Below, one piece after another: positions 1 to 9,337 of a stretch of DNA of 64,000 bases. The translations under genes and the position numbers were made by a program. The number at the start of each line of letters is the position of its first letter. Within the stretch, counting starts at the first letter, position 1. The stretch lies in contig NZ_BOOO01000008.1 in NCBI RefSeq assembly GCF_016863275.1, forward strand, positions 1-64,000, in the 5' to 3' direction. Origin of the DNA: Planotetraspora mira (GTDB lineage: Bacteria > Actinomycetota > Actinomycetes > Streptosporangiales > Streptosporangiaceae). Under the pieces are notes generated by a model that made no database searches, had not been told where the DNA came from, and worked only from the letters and a program-made list of their open reading frames with translations.

Positions 1-51
1 GGGCCCGCCGAGTGGGCCCGCCGTACCGGATCGGTCACCGGCGGGGCTTCA

Positions 52-2223
52 TCACGGGAAGTTCACCAGGTAGCTGGGAACCGTCGCCGTGCCCTGCGCC
101 GGGCCTCCTGTGTTGTTGATGACGTGGGCGATCGTGCCGTTGCCGCCCAGGGACACGGTGAGCAGGTCGTGGAACTTCACGCCCGAGGCGGTCGGCGCCT
201 CGAAGCCGCGCGCGGCCACGATCGAGGGATCGACGTTGAAGTAGCAGTAGCTGCCGAGTCCCCAGGCCTCATGGGTGGTGACGTTGTTGGCCACCTTGTA
301 GGCCGCGTACCCGACGGTCGACCCGTTCATCCAGGAGCCCGCGTTCGGCGGGTCGTAGGGCATCTCGTTCTGGAAGAAGATCGTCCGGCCGCCCTGTCCG
401 TTCCAGATCACCTCGTATTTCTGGTAGTGCTCGACGAACAGGCCGTAGGCCGTGACGTTGTTGCCGTTGACGATCAGGCCGGTGTCGGCGGGGTTGGTGG
501 TCCAGCCGACGCCCGCGCCGTGGTCGGCGCGCCACGCCCAGATGTGGTCGATGATCGCGTTGCCGCTGTTCACCACGAGACTGGTCGTCGCCTTGCCGGG
601 GCCCGCGCCGCCGATCCGGAAGAAGACGTCCTGGATGGAGCTGGGGTTGGCGGCGTGGGCGGCCGACGATCCGTCCTGCCCGAGGCGGAGCAGCACCGGC
701 GAGTTGACCGTGCCGGCGTCGAAGAGCAGACCGGCGATCTTCACGCCGTCCACGTCGGCGACGCTCATCGGGACGACGCCGTTGTCAGGAATGATCGTGG
801 CGTAGCCGAGGCCGAGGACCACGGTGTCGGCCCTGGTCACGTTGATCGTCTGGTTGACGTGGTAGATGCCGGGGGTGAACAGCAGGTTCAGTCCCTGGGC
901 GAGCGCCGCGTTGATGGTCGCCGCGCTGTCGGACGGCTTGGCGACGAAGAACTGGGTGAGCGGGATGGACGTGCCGGGGGTGGCCCCGTTGGCCCAGCTG
1001 GCACCGCTCGAGTTCTGCCGCAGCGACGGGACGAACACCCGGTAGGCGCCGCCCCCGTCGAGGTACAGGTACGGCTTCTCCCGGGTCACCGGGCTCTGGG
1101 CCAGCGTCGTGTAGGGCGGGTTCGGGAAGCTCTGCGCGGGAGCGCCGACCACTCCTGAGAACACCATGTTCCACACGGCGTTGGTCCATCCGCCGATGTT
1201 GCTGTTGCGGGTGAACCACTGCTGCTGGGAGTACGGCCCGACCGTGCCGTCGATCTTGCTGTCGGCGATGTAGCCGCCGCTGGCCCAGCCGTAACCCGCC
1301 GGTGCCAGGTTCAGCCCGCCACGGACGTGAACGCGCCGGAACGGCGCGGCCTGCGACACCGCCCACCGGTCGGTGCCGTTCGACGGGACGATGGCCAGAT
1401 TCTCGACGGAACGCCAGAAGTTCTGGGTGGCGTTGCCGCCGAACCAGCCCGCGTCGACGGTGACGTCACCGTTGATCGTGACGTCGTCGGGCGACTGGCC
1501 GAGGCCTGCGATCGAGGTGTAGAAGCCGATCTGGGCGTTGAGGTTGTTGTAGGTGCCCGGCTTGAACATCAGCGCGTACCGCTGGGAGCCGAACTGGTTG
1601 GACTCCTGGGTGGCGAACACGCTGTTGAGCTGGCTCTGGATGGTGGCCGCCGACTGGGACGGGTCGAAGACCAGCACGTTGGGGCCGAGCGAACCGCCGC
1701 CCTGGATGGGCCCCCCGCCGCCCCCGCCGACGAGTGTGCCGTAGACCTGGAACTCCCACAGGGAGTAGCCGTAACCCGTGTTGCGGACGGTTCCGTACAT
1801 CCGCACGTAGCGGCCGGTGCCCGACACGGCCAGGGTCTGCGTGCCGCCCGTGCCGGTGGTCGTCGAGTAGACGTCCGTCCAGGCCGACCCGTCGGCCGAG
1901 ACCTGGATCTTGAATGCCTTGCCGGACGCGGTCTCCCAGTTGAGCACGACGCTGCCGATGGTGGCGCTGGCGCCCAGGTCGACCTGGAGCCACTGCGGGT
2001 CGCTGAAGGCGCTCGACCGGCGGGTGCCCGTGTTTCCGTCGACCGCGGCGGACGCCGGCGTGCCACCGTTCTCGGTCGACGAGGCGGTCGCCGGCTTGCC
2101 CTGCGACAGCAGCGTGTCCGCCGCGGCGGCGGTACCGATCGTGAGATAGGACGCGACCAGGGCGAGGGCCGCGACGAGTGTGGCGAGGAGGCCTAATCGG
2201 CCTGACCTGCGGGATGGGTGCAC
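52..2223 (-). CDS. Secreted F5/8C (CBM32-like) + beta-helix protein
   Basis: The 723-residue product starts with an Arg-rich n-region, a hydrophobic stretch and an Ala-X-Ala-type cleavage region near residue 35, so it is probably secreted. Residues about 36-165 form a discoidin/F5-8 type C module (LQVDLGA, IQVSADGSAW, RYVRMYG), a fold that usually binds sugars. A Gly-rich linker follows. The remaining ~540 residues are repetitive, Asn/Gly-rich and look like a right-handed beta-helix of the pectate-lyase/GH55-like superfamily. No catalytic residue can be assigned, so the substrate is unknown; extracellular polysaccharide degradation is an inference. It lies beside sugar-uptake genes, and a LacI-type palindrome sits just upstream of the start. 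Homologues are often labelled only as discoidin-domain proteins. Confidence 0.8.
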   Translation of the reverse strand: MHPSRRSGRLGLLATLVAALALVASYLTIGTAAAADTLLSQGKPATASSTENGGTPASAAVDGNTGTRRSSAFSDPQWLQVDLGASATIGSVVLNWETASGKAFKIQVSADGSAWTDVYSTTTGTGGTQTLAVSGTGRYVRMYGTVRNTGYGYSLWEFQVYGTLVGGGGGGPIQGGGSLGPNVLVFDPSQSAATIQSQLNSVFATQESNQFGSQRYALMFKPGTYNNLNAQIGFYTSIAGLGQSPDDVTINGDVTVDAGWFGGNATQNFWRSVENLAIVPSNGTDRWAVSQAAPFRRVHVRGGLNLAPAGYGWASGGYIADSKIDGTVGPYSQQQWFTRNSNIGGWTNAVWNMVFSGVVGAPAQSFPNPPYTTLAQSPVTREKPYLYLDGGGAYRVFVPSLRQNSSGASWANGATPGTSIPLTQFFVAKPSDSAATINAALAQGLNLLFTPGIYHVNQTINVTRADTVVLGLGYATIIPDNGVVPMSVADVDGVKIAGLLFDAGTVNSPVLLRLGQDGSSAAHAANPSSIQDVFFRIGGAGPGKATTSLVVNSGNAIIDHIWAWRADHGAGVGWTTNPADTGLIVNGNNVTAYGLFVEHYQKYEVIWNGQGGRTIFFQNEMPYDPPNAGSWMNGSTVGYAAYKVANNVTTHEAWGLGSYCYFNVDPSIVAARGFEAPTASGVKFHDLLTVSLGGNGTIAHVINNTGGPAQGTATVPSYLVNFP

Positions 2224-2272
2224 TGCTTCTCCTCGGGGCGGGGGGCCGTCGCATGAGCGGCGACGGGGCGGG

Positions 2273-2284
2273 GAGAGCGCTCTC
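2273..2284. promoter_or_regulatory. LacI-family-type operator palindrome
   Basis: The sequence GAGAGCGCTCTC is a perfect 12-base palindrome about 50 bases upstream of the secreted beta-helix gene. It resembles the central-CG operators of actinomycete LacI-family sugar repressors (the CebR site contains GGGAGCGCTCCC). No LacI gene lies in this window, so the regulator would act from elsewhere; this is inferred from the motif. Confidence 0.5.
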
Positions 2285-2506
2285 TACCGGGTTGAGCGTG
2301 CACTTGCGCGGTCAAGGCTGTCAATACTTAATTTAACCCTTCGGCAATAGGGTCGACTTATCCGCGAAACGCGCCGGCAAGCAGGCACGGCCAGGAAAGA
2401 TCACTGAACCCCGCACTCCGAACGGCTCCGGCCGGACGGCGCCCGGGGACGTCAGGGCACTTGACCGCGGCCGGTCGGGGCCTGCGATGATCGCGCTCTC
2501 AGGGCA

Positions 2507-2538
2507 GCGGCGGCCCGCTCCCGGCGGGTGACCGCCGC
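2507..2538 (-). terminator. GC-rich hairpin after ROK gene
   Basis: GCGGCGG at 2507-2513 pairs with CCGCCGC at 2532-2538, and CCCGC at 2514-2518 pairs with GCGGG at 2524-2528, leaving a small bulge. It begins about five bases past the ROK stop codon and has no T-run, as is common for actinomycete terminators. Confidence 0.45.
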
Positions 2539-2543
2539 CGGCC

Positions 2544-3731
2544 TCAGACGACCGCAGGTGTGCGCGCGGCGCCGCTGTCGCGCAGGAAGTCCTCCACCAC
2601 GAGGGCCGCGGCCCCGAGCGCCACGGCGTCGGGGCCGAGGCTGCCGAGCACGATGGCGTCGGACGGGAGCGGGTGGACGAGGCAGTTCTCGGCCACGACC
2701 GCGCGGATGTCGTCGAGCCGGTGCCGGCCGAGTATGAGCCCGGCCCAGCCGCCGATGACGACCCGCTCGGGATCGAACAGGTGGATCATGTTGGCCAGGC
2801 CGATGCCGAGGTACGCGATGGTCTCGTCCACGACGGGTGAGCCCTGCTCCAGCAGGCCGGTCAGGGCCTTCTCCTCGTCGGCCGCGTCGACGCGGATCCC
2901 GGCGCGGTCAAGGATGCCCTCGGCTCCGGCGTACGCCTCCAGGCAGCCGCGCCCGCCGCACCGGCAGGTCCGCCCGCCGATGGTGACCTTGACGTGACCC
3001 AGCTCGCCCGCGGCGCTGGCGGCGCCCCGGTAGGTGGTGCCGTCGGTGACGAGCGTGGCGCCGATGCCCGACCCCAGGAAGACGATCACCGCGTTGCCCG
3101 CGCCCCTGCCGGACCCGAACCACAGCTCGGCCTGGCCCATCGTCTTGGCCCCGTTGTCGACGAACAGCGGCAGCGAGGTTCCCTGACGCAGCAGCGCCTT
3201 CAGCGGCACGCCCTCCCAGCCGAAGGTCTTCGCCTGGACGAGCCCGTCGGGACCGCTCTCCACGATGCCGGGCACGCCGACCCCGACCCCGAGCACCTGC
3301 TGGGTGGTGACGCCGCCCTCCGCGAGGACGACGTCGATGCCGGCGAGGATGTGCCGTACGACGAGCTCGACCTCGTGCCTGGCCGTACGCAGGGCGTACT
3401 CGACCTTCGCGCGTTCCTTCATGTCGAGGTCGAACAGCTCGACGCGGACGTGGGTCTCCCCCACGTCGACCCCGACGGCGAAGCCGAACTCGGGGTTGAC
3501 GCGCAGCAGGACACGGGGGCGGCCGCCGTCGGAGTCGACCTGACCGGCCTCGACGATGACGTTCTCGCCCAGCAGGTCACCCGTCATGTTGCTGACCGTC
3601 GCGGCGCTCAGGCCGGTGGTGGCGCTCAGTTCGTTGCGGCTCGCCGGACCACCGAAGTACAGCGCTCGCAGCAGCACCGCCCGGTTGCCTCGCCGAAGAT
3701 CGCGGACGGTCCTGCGCACGGGCCTCGTCAT
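2544..3731 (-). CDS. ROK-family transcriptional repressor
   Basis: The 395-residue protein has an N-terminal winged helix-turn-helix (residues ~20-60, with SRNELSATTGLSAATVSNM as recognition region) fused to a ROK sugar-kinase-like domain. The ROK signature is visible: GVDVGETHVRV, the VDNGAK region, the ELGHVK loop and the CRCGGRGCLE zinc-binding cluster. NagC/XylR-type ROK repressors bind DNA until a sugar or sugar phosphate is sensed. It is transcribed away from the sugar ABC operon across a 220-base region, so it is the natural local regulator of that operon. It may bind sugar without phosphorylating it; kinase activity cannot be judged here. Confidence 0.9.
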   Translation of the reverse strand: MTRPVRRTVRDLRRGNRAVLLRALYFGGPASRNELSATTGLSAATVSNMTGDLLGENVIVEAGQVDSDGGRPRVLLRVNPEFGFAVGVDVGETHVRVELFDLDMKERAKVEYALRTARHEVELVVRHILAGIDVVLAEGGVTTQQVLGVGVGVPGIVESGPDGLVQAKTFGWEGVPLKALLRQGTSLPLFVDNGAKTMGQAELWFGSGRGAGNAVIVFLGSGIGATLVTDGTTYRGAASAAGELGHVKVTIGGRTCRCGGRGCLEAYAGAEGILDRAGIRVDAADEEKALTGLLEQGSPVVDETIAYLGIGLANMIHLFDPERVVIGGWAGLILGRHRLDDIRAVVAENCLVHPLPSDAIVLGSLGPDAVALGAAALVVEDFLRDSGAARTPAVV

Positions 3732-3951
3732 GCTGTTCCCCTGCCTCCCCTATCTGCCGGGACATGTTAGTTCAGGGTCCGAAACCAGTCATCAGCGGGC
3801 CATGCGACCCGCCCGAATTCAACCGGATTCGGCAGAAAGAAAGGCGTGACAGCGCGTCTCGCCCGCGTTACCGAAGCGTTTCCAAGAGAGGTCATGACTT
3901 TTTTTTACACTTACATTATCTTCTGATCACCCCCCAATTAGGAGAAGTGAG
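3732..3951 (+). promoter_or_regulatory. Divergent promoter region, ROK / sugar operon
   Basis: This interval separates the divergent ROK repressor and the sugar-binding lipoprotein. It includes a strikingly AT-rich stretch (about 3896-3925) for this genome, and a strong GGAG ribosome-binding site at 3941 leading into the ATG at 3952. I did not find a convincing long palindrome, so no operator is marked. Confidence 0.5.
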
Positions 3952-5166
3952 ATGAGCCGAAGAGTCGCAGGAGCCGCTGCCGCCATAGCTCTGATCGCCG
4001 GGCTCACCGCATGCGGCGGTGGTTCCGACGCGGGTGACTCCCCCACGCTGACCTTCTGGATGTACCAGCCGCGAACGCCGCAGGCCGGTCAGATATACGA
4101 GGACCTGCGCAAGGGCTTCGAGAAGGCGAACAACGTAAAGGTCAAATACGTCCAAATCGCCAAGGACGACTACAACACCAAGCTGAGCAGCGCCATCGCG
4201 AGCGGCACGGCGCCCGACGCGGGCGTCCTCGACCAGCCGCTGGTGTCCCGCTTCGCGCTGGACAAGACGATCGTGGCGGTCCCCGACGGGACCATCGACG
4301 AAAGCGCCTACTACAAGGGCGCGCTCGACACCAACCTCTCCGACGGCAAGCTGTTCGGCCTCCCTCTCGACCAGACGACGGTCGGCCTGTTCTACAACAA
4401 GAAGCTCGTGCCCACCCCGCCCAAGACCTGGGACGAGCTGAAGGCGACGGTCAACCAGATCCACCAGGCCGACTCCAAGATCGCCGGCATCGTGGTGCCG
4501 AAGGGCGACGGCTACGGCGCGTGGATGTGGCCCGGCTTCGTGGCCGGCGCGGGAGGCGCGCTGACCGACGACGCGAACAAGAAGGTCCTGTTCGACCAGC
4601 AGCCCGCGGTCGACACGCTGCAGATGTGGGTGGACCTCCTCCCCTCGTCGCCGCGGCAGATCACCGACTCCGACAACGCCTTCGCGAACGGCCTGGCCGC
4701 GATGATGATCTCCGGGCCGTGGGACGTCGCCACCATCAAGGACCAGTTCCCCGACCTCGACTTCAACGTCGCGCCCCTGCCGTACAAGACCGAGCCCGCC
4801 GGCAACATCGGCGGCGAGAACGGCGTGGTGTTCAGCACCAGCAAGAACGCCGGCCTGGCGTGGAAGTTCCTGCAGTACATCACCGACGGCACGAACAACG
4901 CGAAGTTCGCCGACGCCTTCGGCGGCTACCCGACCAACATCAAGGCCGCGGAGCAGACCGCCGCGACCATCGAGCCCCAGCAGGCGGCGTTCCTCGAGCA
5001 ACTCAAGGTCGCGCACGCCCGCCCCGCGGTCCCGCAGTGGATCCAGGTCAACGACGAGATCATCGCCCCCGCCCTGGAGAAGGCGCTCAGCGGCAAGGCC
5101 ACCGCTCAGGAGGCGCTGACCGAGGCCGCCGACAAGACCCGCAGCCTGCTCGGCTGGAACAGCTAG
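3952..5166 (+). CDS. CUT1 sugar ABC transporter binding lipoprotein
   Basis: The 404-residue product carries a lipoprotein signal with lipobox LTAC near residue 22, followed by a Gly/Ser linker. The mature part has the layout of family-1 extracellular solute-binding proteins: LTFWMYQ near the start, GTAPDAGVLD, the FYNKKLV region, TWDELKATV, and GPWDVA. It would capture a mono- or oligosaccharide outside the membrane for the two permeases that follow directly. A GGAGAAG ribosome-binding site seven bases before the ATG supports the start. The linked GH35-like glycosidase suggests a galactoside-type ligand, but that is inference from context only. Confidence 0.93.
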   Translation: MSRRVAGAAAAIALIAGLTACGGGSDAGDSPTLTFWMYQPRTPQAGQIYEDLRKGFEKANNVKVKYVQIAKDDYNTKLSSAIASGTAPDAGVLDQPLVSRFALDKTIVAVPDGTIDESAYYKGALDTNLSDGKLFGLPLDQTTVGLFYNKKLVPTPPKTWDELKATVNQIHQADSKIAGIVVPKGDGYGAWMWPGFVAGAGGALTDDANKKVLFDQQPAVDTLQMWVDLLPSSPRQITDSDNAFANGLAAMMISGPWDVATIKDQFPDLDFNVAPLPYKTEPAGNIGGENGVVFSTSKNAGLAWKFLQYITDGTNNAKFADAFGGYPTNIKAAEQTAATIEPQQAAFLEQLKVAHARPAVPQWIQVNDEIIAPALEKALSGKATAQEALTEAADKTRSLLGWNS

Positions 5167-5187
5167 CCGAGAGCGCGAGGATTCTCC

Positions 5188-6153
5188 GTGACAAATCCGG
5201 TGTCGGCCGACAGGCCCGCCGCGACGTCTGACCGGCCTGGGCGGCGACCCCGCCCAGGCTTCGGGCGCCGCGACTCCATAGTCGGGTGGCTGCTGATCGC
5301 CCCCGCATTGGTCTACTTCGTCGCCTTCCTGCTCTATCCGGCCGTCGCCGCCCTCTACTACAGCTTCACGGACTGGAACCTCCGATCCAGCCCGAGCTGG
5401 GTGGGCCTGGCCAATTACACCGACCTGCTGTTCGACGACGTGAAATTCCCGCACTTCTGGAAGTCGGTGCAGGTCTCCCTGCTCTACACCGTGGTGGCCG
5501 TGCCGCTCACGCTGGTGGCCGCGCTCGGCCAGGCGCTGCTCATCAACGCGATCCGCAGGGGTTCCAACCTCTTCCGGCTGTTGCTGTTCCTGCCCGTGGT
5601 CACCGCGGAGGCGGCGGTGGGCGCCATCTGGCGCTGGCTGTACGACCCGCAGTACGGGCTGATCAACATCATCCTCGGGTGGTTCGGCGTCCCCCCGCAG
5701 AACTGGCTCAACAACCCCGACCTGGTGATCCCCGCGCTGGCGTTCATCTCGGCCTGGCAGTGCGGCATCTCGATGATCATCTACCTCGCGGGGCTGAAGG
5801 GCATCCCCCTGTCACTCAGGGAGGCGGCCATCATCGACGGAGCCGGGCCCGTGCAGCGGTTCCGCAAGGTCGTCATGCCGATGCTCAGGCCCACCACGTT
5901 CTACCTGCTGGTGACGGGGGTGATCGCGGCACTGCAGGTGTTCGGCCTGGTGTATGTGATCTTCTCTGCCGCCAACAAGAGTGTGACGGGCGGCCCCGAG
6001 CAGGCGGGCCTGACCTACGTCCTGCATCTGTACCTGTTCGCGTTCCGCTACGACGCGATGGGCGCGGCCTGTGCGATGTCGTTCATCCTGCTCGTCTTCA
6101 TCATGATCATCACGGCGCTGCAGTTCAAATTCGTCAAGCAGGAGGCGGCGTGA
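5188..6153 (+). CDS. Sugar ABC transporter permease (MalF-type)
   Basis: This 321-residue inner-membrane protein has about six transmembrane segments after a basic, cytoplasmic N-terminus. The EAA loop that contacts the ATPase is visible as REAAIIDGAGPVQRF. The GTG at 5188 is chosen because it lies 22 bases past the lipoprotein stop and gives a normal family length. It pairs with the next gene to make the CUT1 membrane channel. No ATPase gene is present in the operon; actinomycetes commonly energise such systems with a shared MsiK-type ATPase encoded elsewhere. Confidence 0.93.
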   Translation: MTNPVSADRPAATSDRPGRRPRPGFGRRDSIVGWLLIAPALVYFVAFLLYPAVAALYYSFTDWNLRSSPSWVGLANYTDLLFDDVKFPHFWKSVQVSLLYTVVAVPLTLVAALGQALLINAIRRGSNLFRLLLFLPVVTAEAAVGAIWRWLYDPQYGLINIILGWFGVPPQNWLNNPDLVIPALAFISAWQCGISMIIYLAGLKGIPLSLREAAIIDGAGPVQRFRKVVMPMLRPTTFYLLVTGVIAALQVFGLVYVIFSAANKSVTGGPEQAGLTYVLHLYLFAFRYDAMGAACAMSFILLVFIMIITALQFKFVKQEAA

Positions 6154-6989
6154 GGAACGTCAGGCTGGCGCCCATATACATCGCCCTGATCCTCCTCGCG
6201 GCGATCTCGGTCGTGCCGTTCATCTGGATGCTCTCGACCTCGTTCAAGCACGGCCACGACGTCTACACGAAGGTGCCGAGCCTCCTGCCGCTCGACCGCA
6301 AGACCGGTGAGTGGTCCCCCACGTTGGAGAACTACGAGTACGTCTTCGACCTGAGAGGTCTCGGCACGGCGTTCCTCAACAGCGTGTGGGTCTGCCTGAT
6401 CCTGATCCCGGCCAAGCTGCTGATCGACGCGCTCGCCGCCTACGCGTTCGCCCGCATCCCGTTCCCGGGGCGCGACAAGCTGTTCGTGCTGATGCTCGGC
6501 GGCATGATGGTGCCGACGATCACCCTGCTGGTGCCGCGTGTGTTCGTGACCCAGGAACTCGGGCTGTTCGACTCGCAGTGGGGCCTGATCGTGCCCAACA
6601 TCGCCTCGGTGCTGGACATCTTCCTGTTGCGGCAGTTCTTCCTGTCGCTGCCGGGTGACCTGGAGGAGGCGGCGCGCATCGACGGGGCCGGGCGGATTCA
6701 GATCTTCTGGCGGATCATCGTGCCGCTGTCCAAGCCGGTGTTGTCCGTCGTCACGATCACGAGCTTCATCTTCCACTGGAACGACCTCGTGTGGCCCCTC
6801 GTCGTGCTCAACGACCCGGAGAAATACACTCTGCCCCTGGCACTGCAACAACTCGCCACCGCGGAGGCCGGGCGCTCGTACTACATCATGGCCGGCGCGG
6901 CTGTGGCGGTCGTCCCGGTGATCGCCGTCCTGCTGGTGTTCCAGCGCCGCATCCTGCAGGGAATCGCGTTCAGCGGGCTCAAGAGCTGA
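6150..6989 (+). CDS. Sugar ABC transporter permease (MalG-type)
   Basis: The 279-residue protein begins at a GTG whose bases overlap the previous stop (GTGA), indicating translational coupling. It has about six transmembrane segments and the EAA loop EEAARIDGAGRIQIF. It is the partner permease of the gene before it. Reading frames that extend further upstream are open only because of G+C bias; the first hydrophobic helix follows immediately after this GTG. Confidence 0.93.
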   Translation: MRNVRLAPIYIALILLAAISVVPFIWMLSTSFKHGHDVYTKVPSLLPLDRKTGEWSPTLENYEYVFDLRGLGTAFLNSVWVCLILIPAKLLIDALAAYAFARIPFPGRDKLFVLMLGGMMVPTITLLVPRVFVTQELGLFDSQWGLIVPNIASVLDIFLLRQFFLSLPGDLEEAARIDGAGRIQIFWRIIVPLSKPVLSVVTITSFIFHWNDLVWPLVVLNDPEKYTLPLALQQLATAEAGRSYYIMAGAAVAVVPVIAVLLVFQRRILQGIAFSGLKS

Positions 6990-7035
6990 ACGCCGACCAC
7001 GGCCTCAGCGCCAGATCACGAATGGGAGTGTGAGC

Positions 7036-9093
7036 GTGACCATCGAGGTCCGCGACGGAGTCACCGTCATCGACGGGCGGCCCCAGGTGCTCGTCACCGC
7101 CGATTATCCGTACTACCGGGACGACCCCGCCGTGTGGGCCGACCGTCTCCGGGCGATGCGCGACGAGCTGGGCATCGAGGTGATCACGAGCTACATCCCA
7201 TGGCGGCACCACCAGCCGGAGCCGGACGCGGCGCCGGACTTCACCGGCCGGACCCACGCGAGCCGTGATGTGGTGGGTTTCATCGAGTTGTGTCACCGGC
7301 TCGGGCTGAAGCTCGTCGCCAAGCCGGGGCCGTTCATCCACGCCGAGGTCACCTACGGCGGGCTGCCCGACTGGGTCTGCCCGTCGTCGGACCCGTCGAT
7401 CGAGCCGCTGCTCGACGCGGCCGGTGAGGCCTCGTTGTGGTCCGACGGCGCGAACAGGGCCGGTCGGCCGCTGCCCGCCCCGTTCGGGCCGGTGTTCTCG
7501 GCGAAGGTGACCGAATGGTTGTCCGCGGTGGGCAAGCTGGTGCTCGACGGCACCACCCACCCGGACGGTCCGGTCATCCTGATGCAGATCGCCAACGAGG
7601 GCATCTACACCAACGGCGCCCGCGCCCTGTCGGCGTACGACTACAGCGCGTCGGGCCTGGCCTTCTTCCGCGACCGGCTCCGCGCCTGGTACGGCACGCT
7701 CGAGGAGTACGATCGCGTGCACGCGACGACCTCGGGCGGCTGGGACGAGATCGAGCCGCCGCGTTCGTGGACCGGGGCGGACACCCCCGAGCGGATGCGG
7801 GCGTACGCGGACTGGGGCCGTTTCCACGCCGACTACACGGCCGAGGTGTACCGTCGCTGGGCCGACGCGGTCGGCTGCTCCGTGCCGACGGTGGTCAACC
7901 TCAACCCGCCGACGGTCGAGGAACTGGACGACTGGCTCGCCCGTGTGCGGCCGGAGATCTGGCAGGACGTCGCCTACGGCTTCACCAATTGGATGGGCGT
8001 CGTCTCGACGGACCCCGACTCCCAGGCGCGGTACGTCATCGCCGCCAAGCGGGCGCCCGGTCCCAATCTCGAGGAGAACTGGGGCTTCTCCGTCCTCTAC
8101 GACCAGGCGTACTCCGACGCGACGACGAGCTACCACCAGACCCTGCTCGCCCTCGCCGCCGGAGCCACCGGGTTCAACGTCTACACGGGAGCCGGCACCT
8201 CCGGCTGGCTGCCCGACCTGGACACCGCGCACACCCCGCCGTACCCGGACTGCGCCCCCATCGCGGCCGACGGGTCGGCGACGGAGAAGGCGCCGGTCGT
8301 GCGCGTCCTGGCGGACTTCCTCGCCCTCCACGGCGAGGAGTTCCTGGAATGCGGCCCGGTCACCGGGGGGGCCTTCGGGCTCTACTCGCCGTACGCCGGG
8401 ATCGCCGCCTGGGCGGGACCCGGGCAGGACGGGATCCCGAGGTGCGGCGGTGCGCTGCGGGACTTCCACGACCGCATGCGCGAGGCGGGCCTCGACTACG
8501 CCATCCTCGACCTGGAGACGGTTACGGCGGAACGCCTGGCCGCGCACGCGTCGGTGACGGTCCCCGGCGGGCCGTTCCTTCACCGCCACGTCCAGGACCT
8601 GCTCGCGGGATACGCCGCGAGCGGGGGCAGGCTGGTGCTCGACGGCCCGGCTCCGCGCCTCGACGAGGACCTGCGCCCGTACACCGTGCTCGCCGACGCC
8701 CTCGGCTCCGCCGGCGGGACCGGCTCGGGTCCTGTGCCGGGCGACGCGCCGGAGGATGCCCCGGCGGCACGGGTGGTGTCGGGTCACGCGGACGCGTTCC
8801 TGCGGGCGCATCCCTCGCGTGACGTTCAGTACCTCACGGTGCTCGTGCAGAGCGACAACGACGGGCCGGTCCGGGTGCAGACCCCGCACGGCGTCGTGGA
8901 ACTCCTCTCCGCCCAGGGCGGGGCCGCGGTGGTGCGGCTGGCCGGCGGCGCCCTGGACGACTTCGTCGTCAAGGGGCTCAACGGATTCCTGGACTCGGCC
9001 GTGCCGGCCCGCATCGCGATGAACGACGCGGAGTCGCACGCGGACCGTCCCGCCGACCTCGCGCGCGTCGGCGGGACTCTCCGCCTGCTGTAA
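7036..9093 (+). CDS. GH35-like beta-galactosidase family protein
   Basis: The 685-residue protein has the N-terminal TIM-barrel of family 35 glycosidases: YIPWRHHQPE, KPGPFIHAEV and GGLPDW, then the acid/base region MQIANEG (Glu about 188) and a candidate nucleophile region EENWGF (Glu about 347). Those assignments follow GH35 family logic and are not tested. No signal peptide is seen, so it should hydrolyse imported oligosaccharide in the cytoplasm, in line with the transporter 40 bases upstream. The GTG at 7036 is preferred over GTG 7030 because GGGAG at 7024-7028 is correctly spaced only for 7036. Substrate specificity beyond beta-galactoside-like is unknown. Confidence 0.85.
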   Translation: MTIEVRDGVTVIDGRPQVLVTADYPYYRDDPAVWADRLRAMRDELGIEVITSYIPWRHHQPEPDAAPDFTGRTHASRDVVGFIELCHRLGLKLVAKPGPFIHAEVTYGGLPDWVCPSSDPSIEPLLDAAGEASLWSDGANRAGRPLPAPFGPVFSAKVTEWLSAVGKLVLDGTTHPDGPVILMQIANEGIYTNGARALSAYDYSASGLAFFRDRLRAWYGTLEEYDRVHATTSGGWDEIEPPRSWTGADTPERMRAYADWGRFHADYTAEVYRRWADAVGCSVPTVVNLNPPTVEELDDWLARVRPEIWQDVAYGFTNWMGVVSTDPDSQARYVIAAKRAPGPNLEENWGFSVLYDQAYSDATTSYHQTLLALAAGATGFNVYTGAGTSGWLPDLDTAHTPPYPDCAPIAADGSATEKAPVVRVLADFLALHGEEFLECGPVTGGAFGLYSPYAGIAAWAGPGQDGIPRCGGALRDFHDRMREAGLDYAILDLETVTAERLAAHASVTVPGGPFLHRHVQDLLAGYAASGGRLVLDGPAPRLDEDLRPYTVLADALGSAGGTGSGPVPGDAPEDAPAARVVSGHADAFLRAHPSRDVQYLTVLVQSDNDGPVRVQTPHGVVELLSAQGGAAVVRLAGGALDDFVVKGLNGFLDSAVPARIAMNDAESHADRPADLARVGGTLRLL

Positions 9094-9243
9094 CCGACCA
9101 CGGACAGGGCCTCCGGGCGTGTTGTGAGCCGACCAAGGACTCACGACCGCCGGGGGCCCTTCGTCGTGTCCGGGGGGCATCCGCCGTGCCGGGACAAGGG
9201 CGCGAACACCGGGGAGGTCCACCGGCACGGCCGCGCCTGAATT

Positions 9244-9292
9244 CCGGTTCATGCCGTCCGTGCCGGCTTGGTGAACGGGCGGCATGAACCGG
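9244..9292. terminator. 13-bp inverted repeat, putative terminator
   Basis: CCGGTTCATGCCG at 9244-9256 is perfectly complementary to CGGCATGAACCGG at 9280-9292 with a 23-base loop. A second inverted repeat (GCCGTGCCG 9183-9191, CGGCACGGC 9223-9231) sits just before it. They follow the glycosidase gene and lack T-runs; an operator role cannot be excluded. Confidence 0.45.
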
Positions 9293-9337
9293 CGTCCACC
9301 CTAGAGAATGTCCGACCCGATTTATCCCTTTATTGCC

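Larger units (their letters stand above)
2224..2543. other. Intergenic region with operator and hairpin
   Basis: These 320 bases contain no credible gene. They hold the likely control region of the minus-strand secreted protein (a perfect 12-base palindrome at 2273-2284 and an AT-rich stretch around 2318-2340). Near the other end is a GC-rich hairpin (2507-2538) just past the ROK gene stop. Confidence 0.6.

Noticed and set aside
5286-6149. N-terminal extension of the second sugar permease (567 codons)
   Set aside because: It overlaps the first permease in another frame; the GTG at 6150 overlaps the stop as GTGA and precedes the first hydrophobic helix.
3952-6989. Broken sugar operon because no ATPase gene is present
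   Set aside because: Actinomycete CUT1 systems commonly use a shared MsiK-type ATPase encoded elsewhere.
6979-9285. 768-codon minus-strand open frame
   Set aside because: Opposite the GH35-like gene, with low-complexity translation and no motif; the plus-strand gene has clear family motifs.
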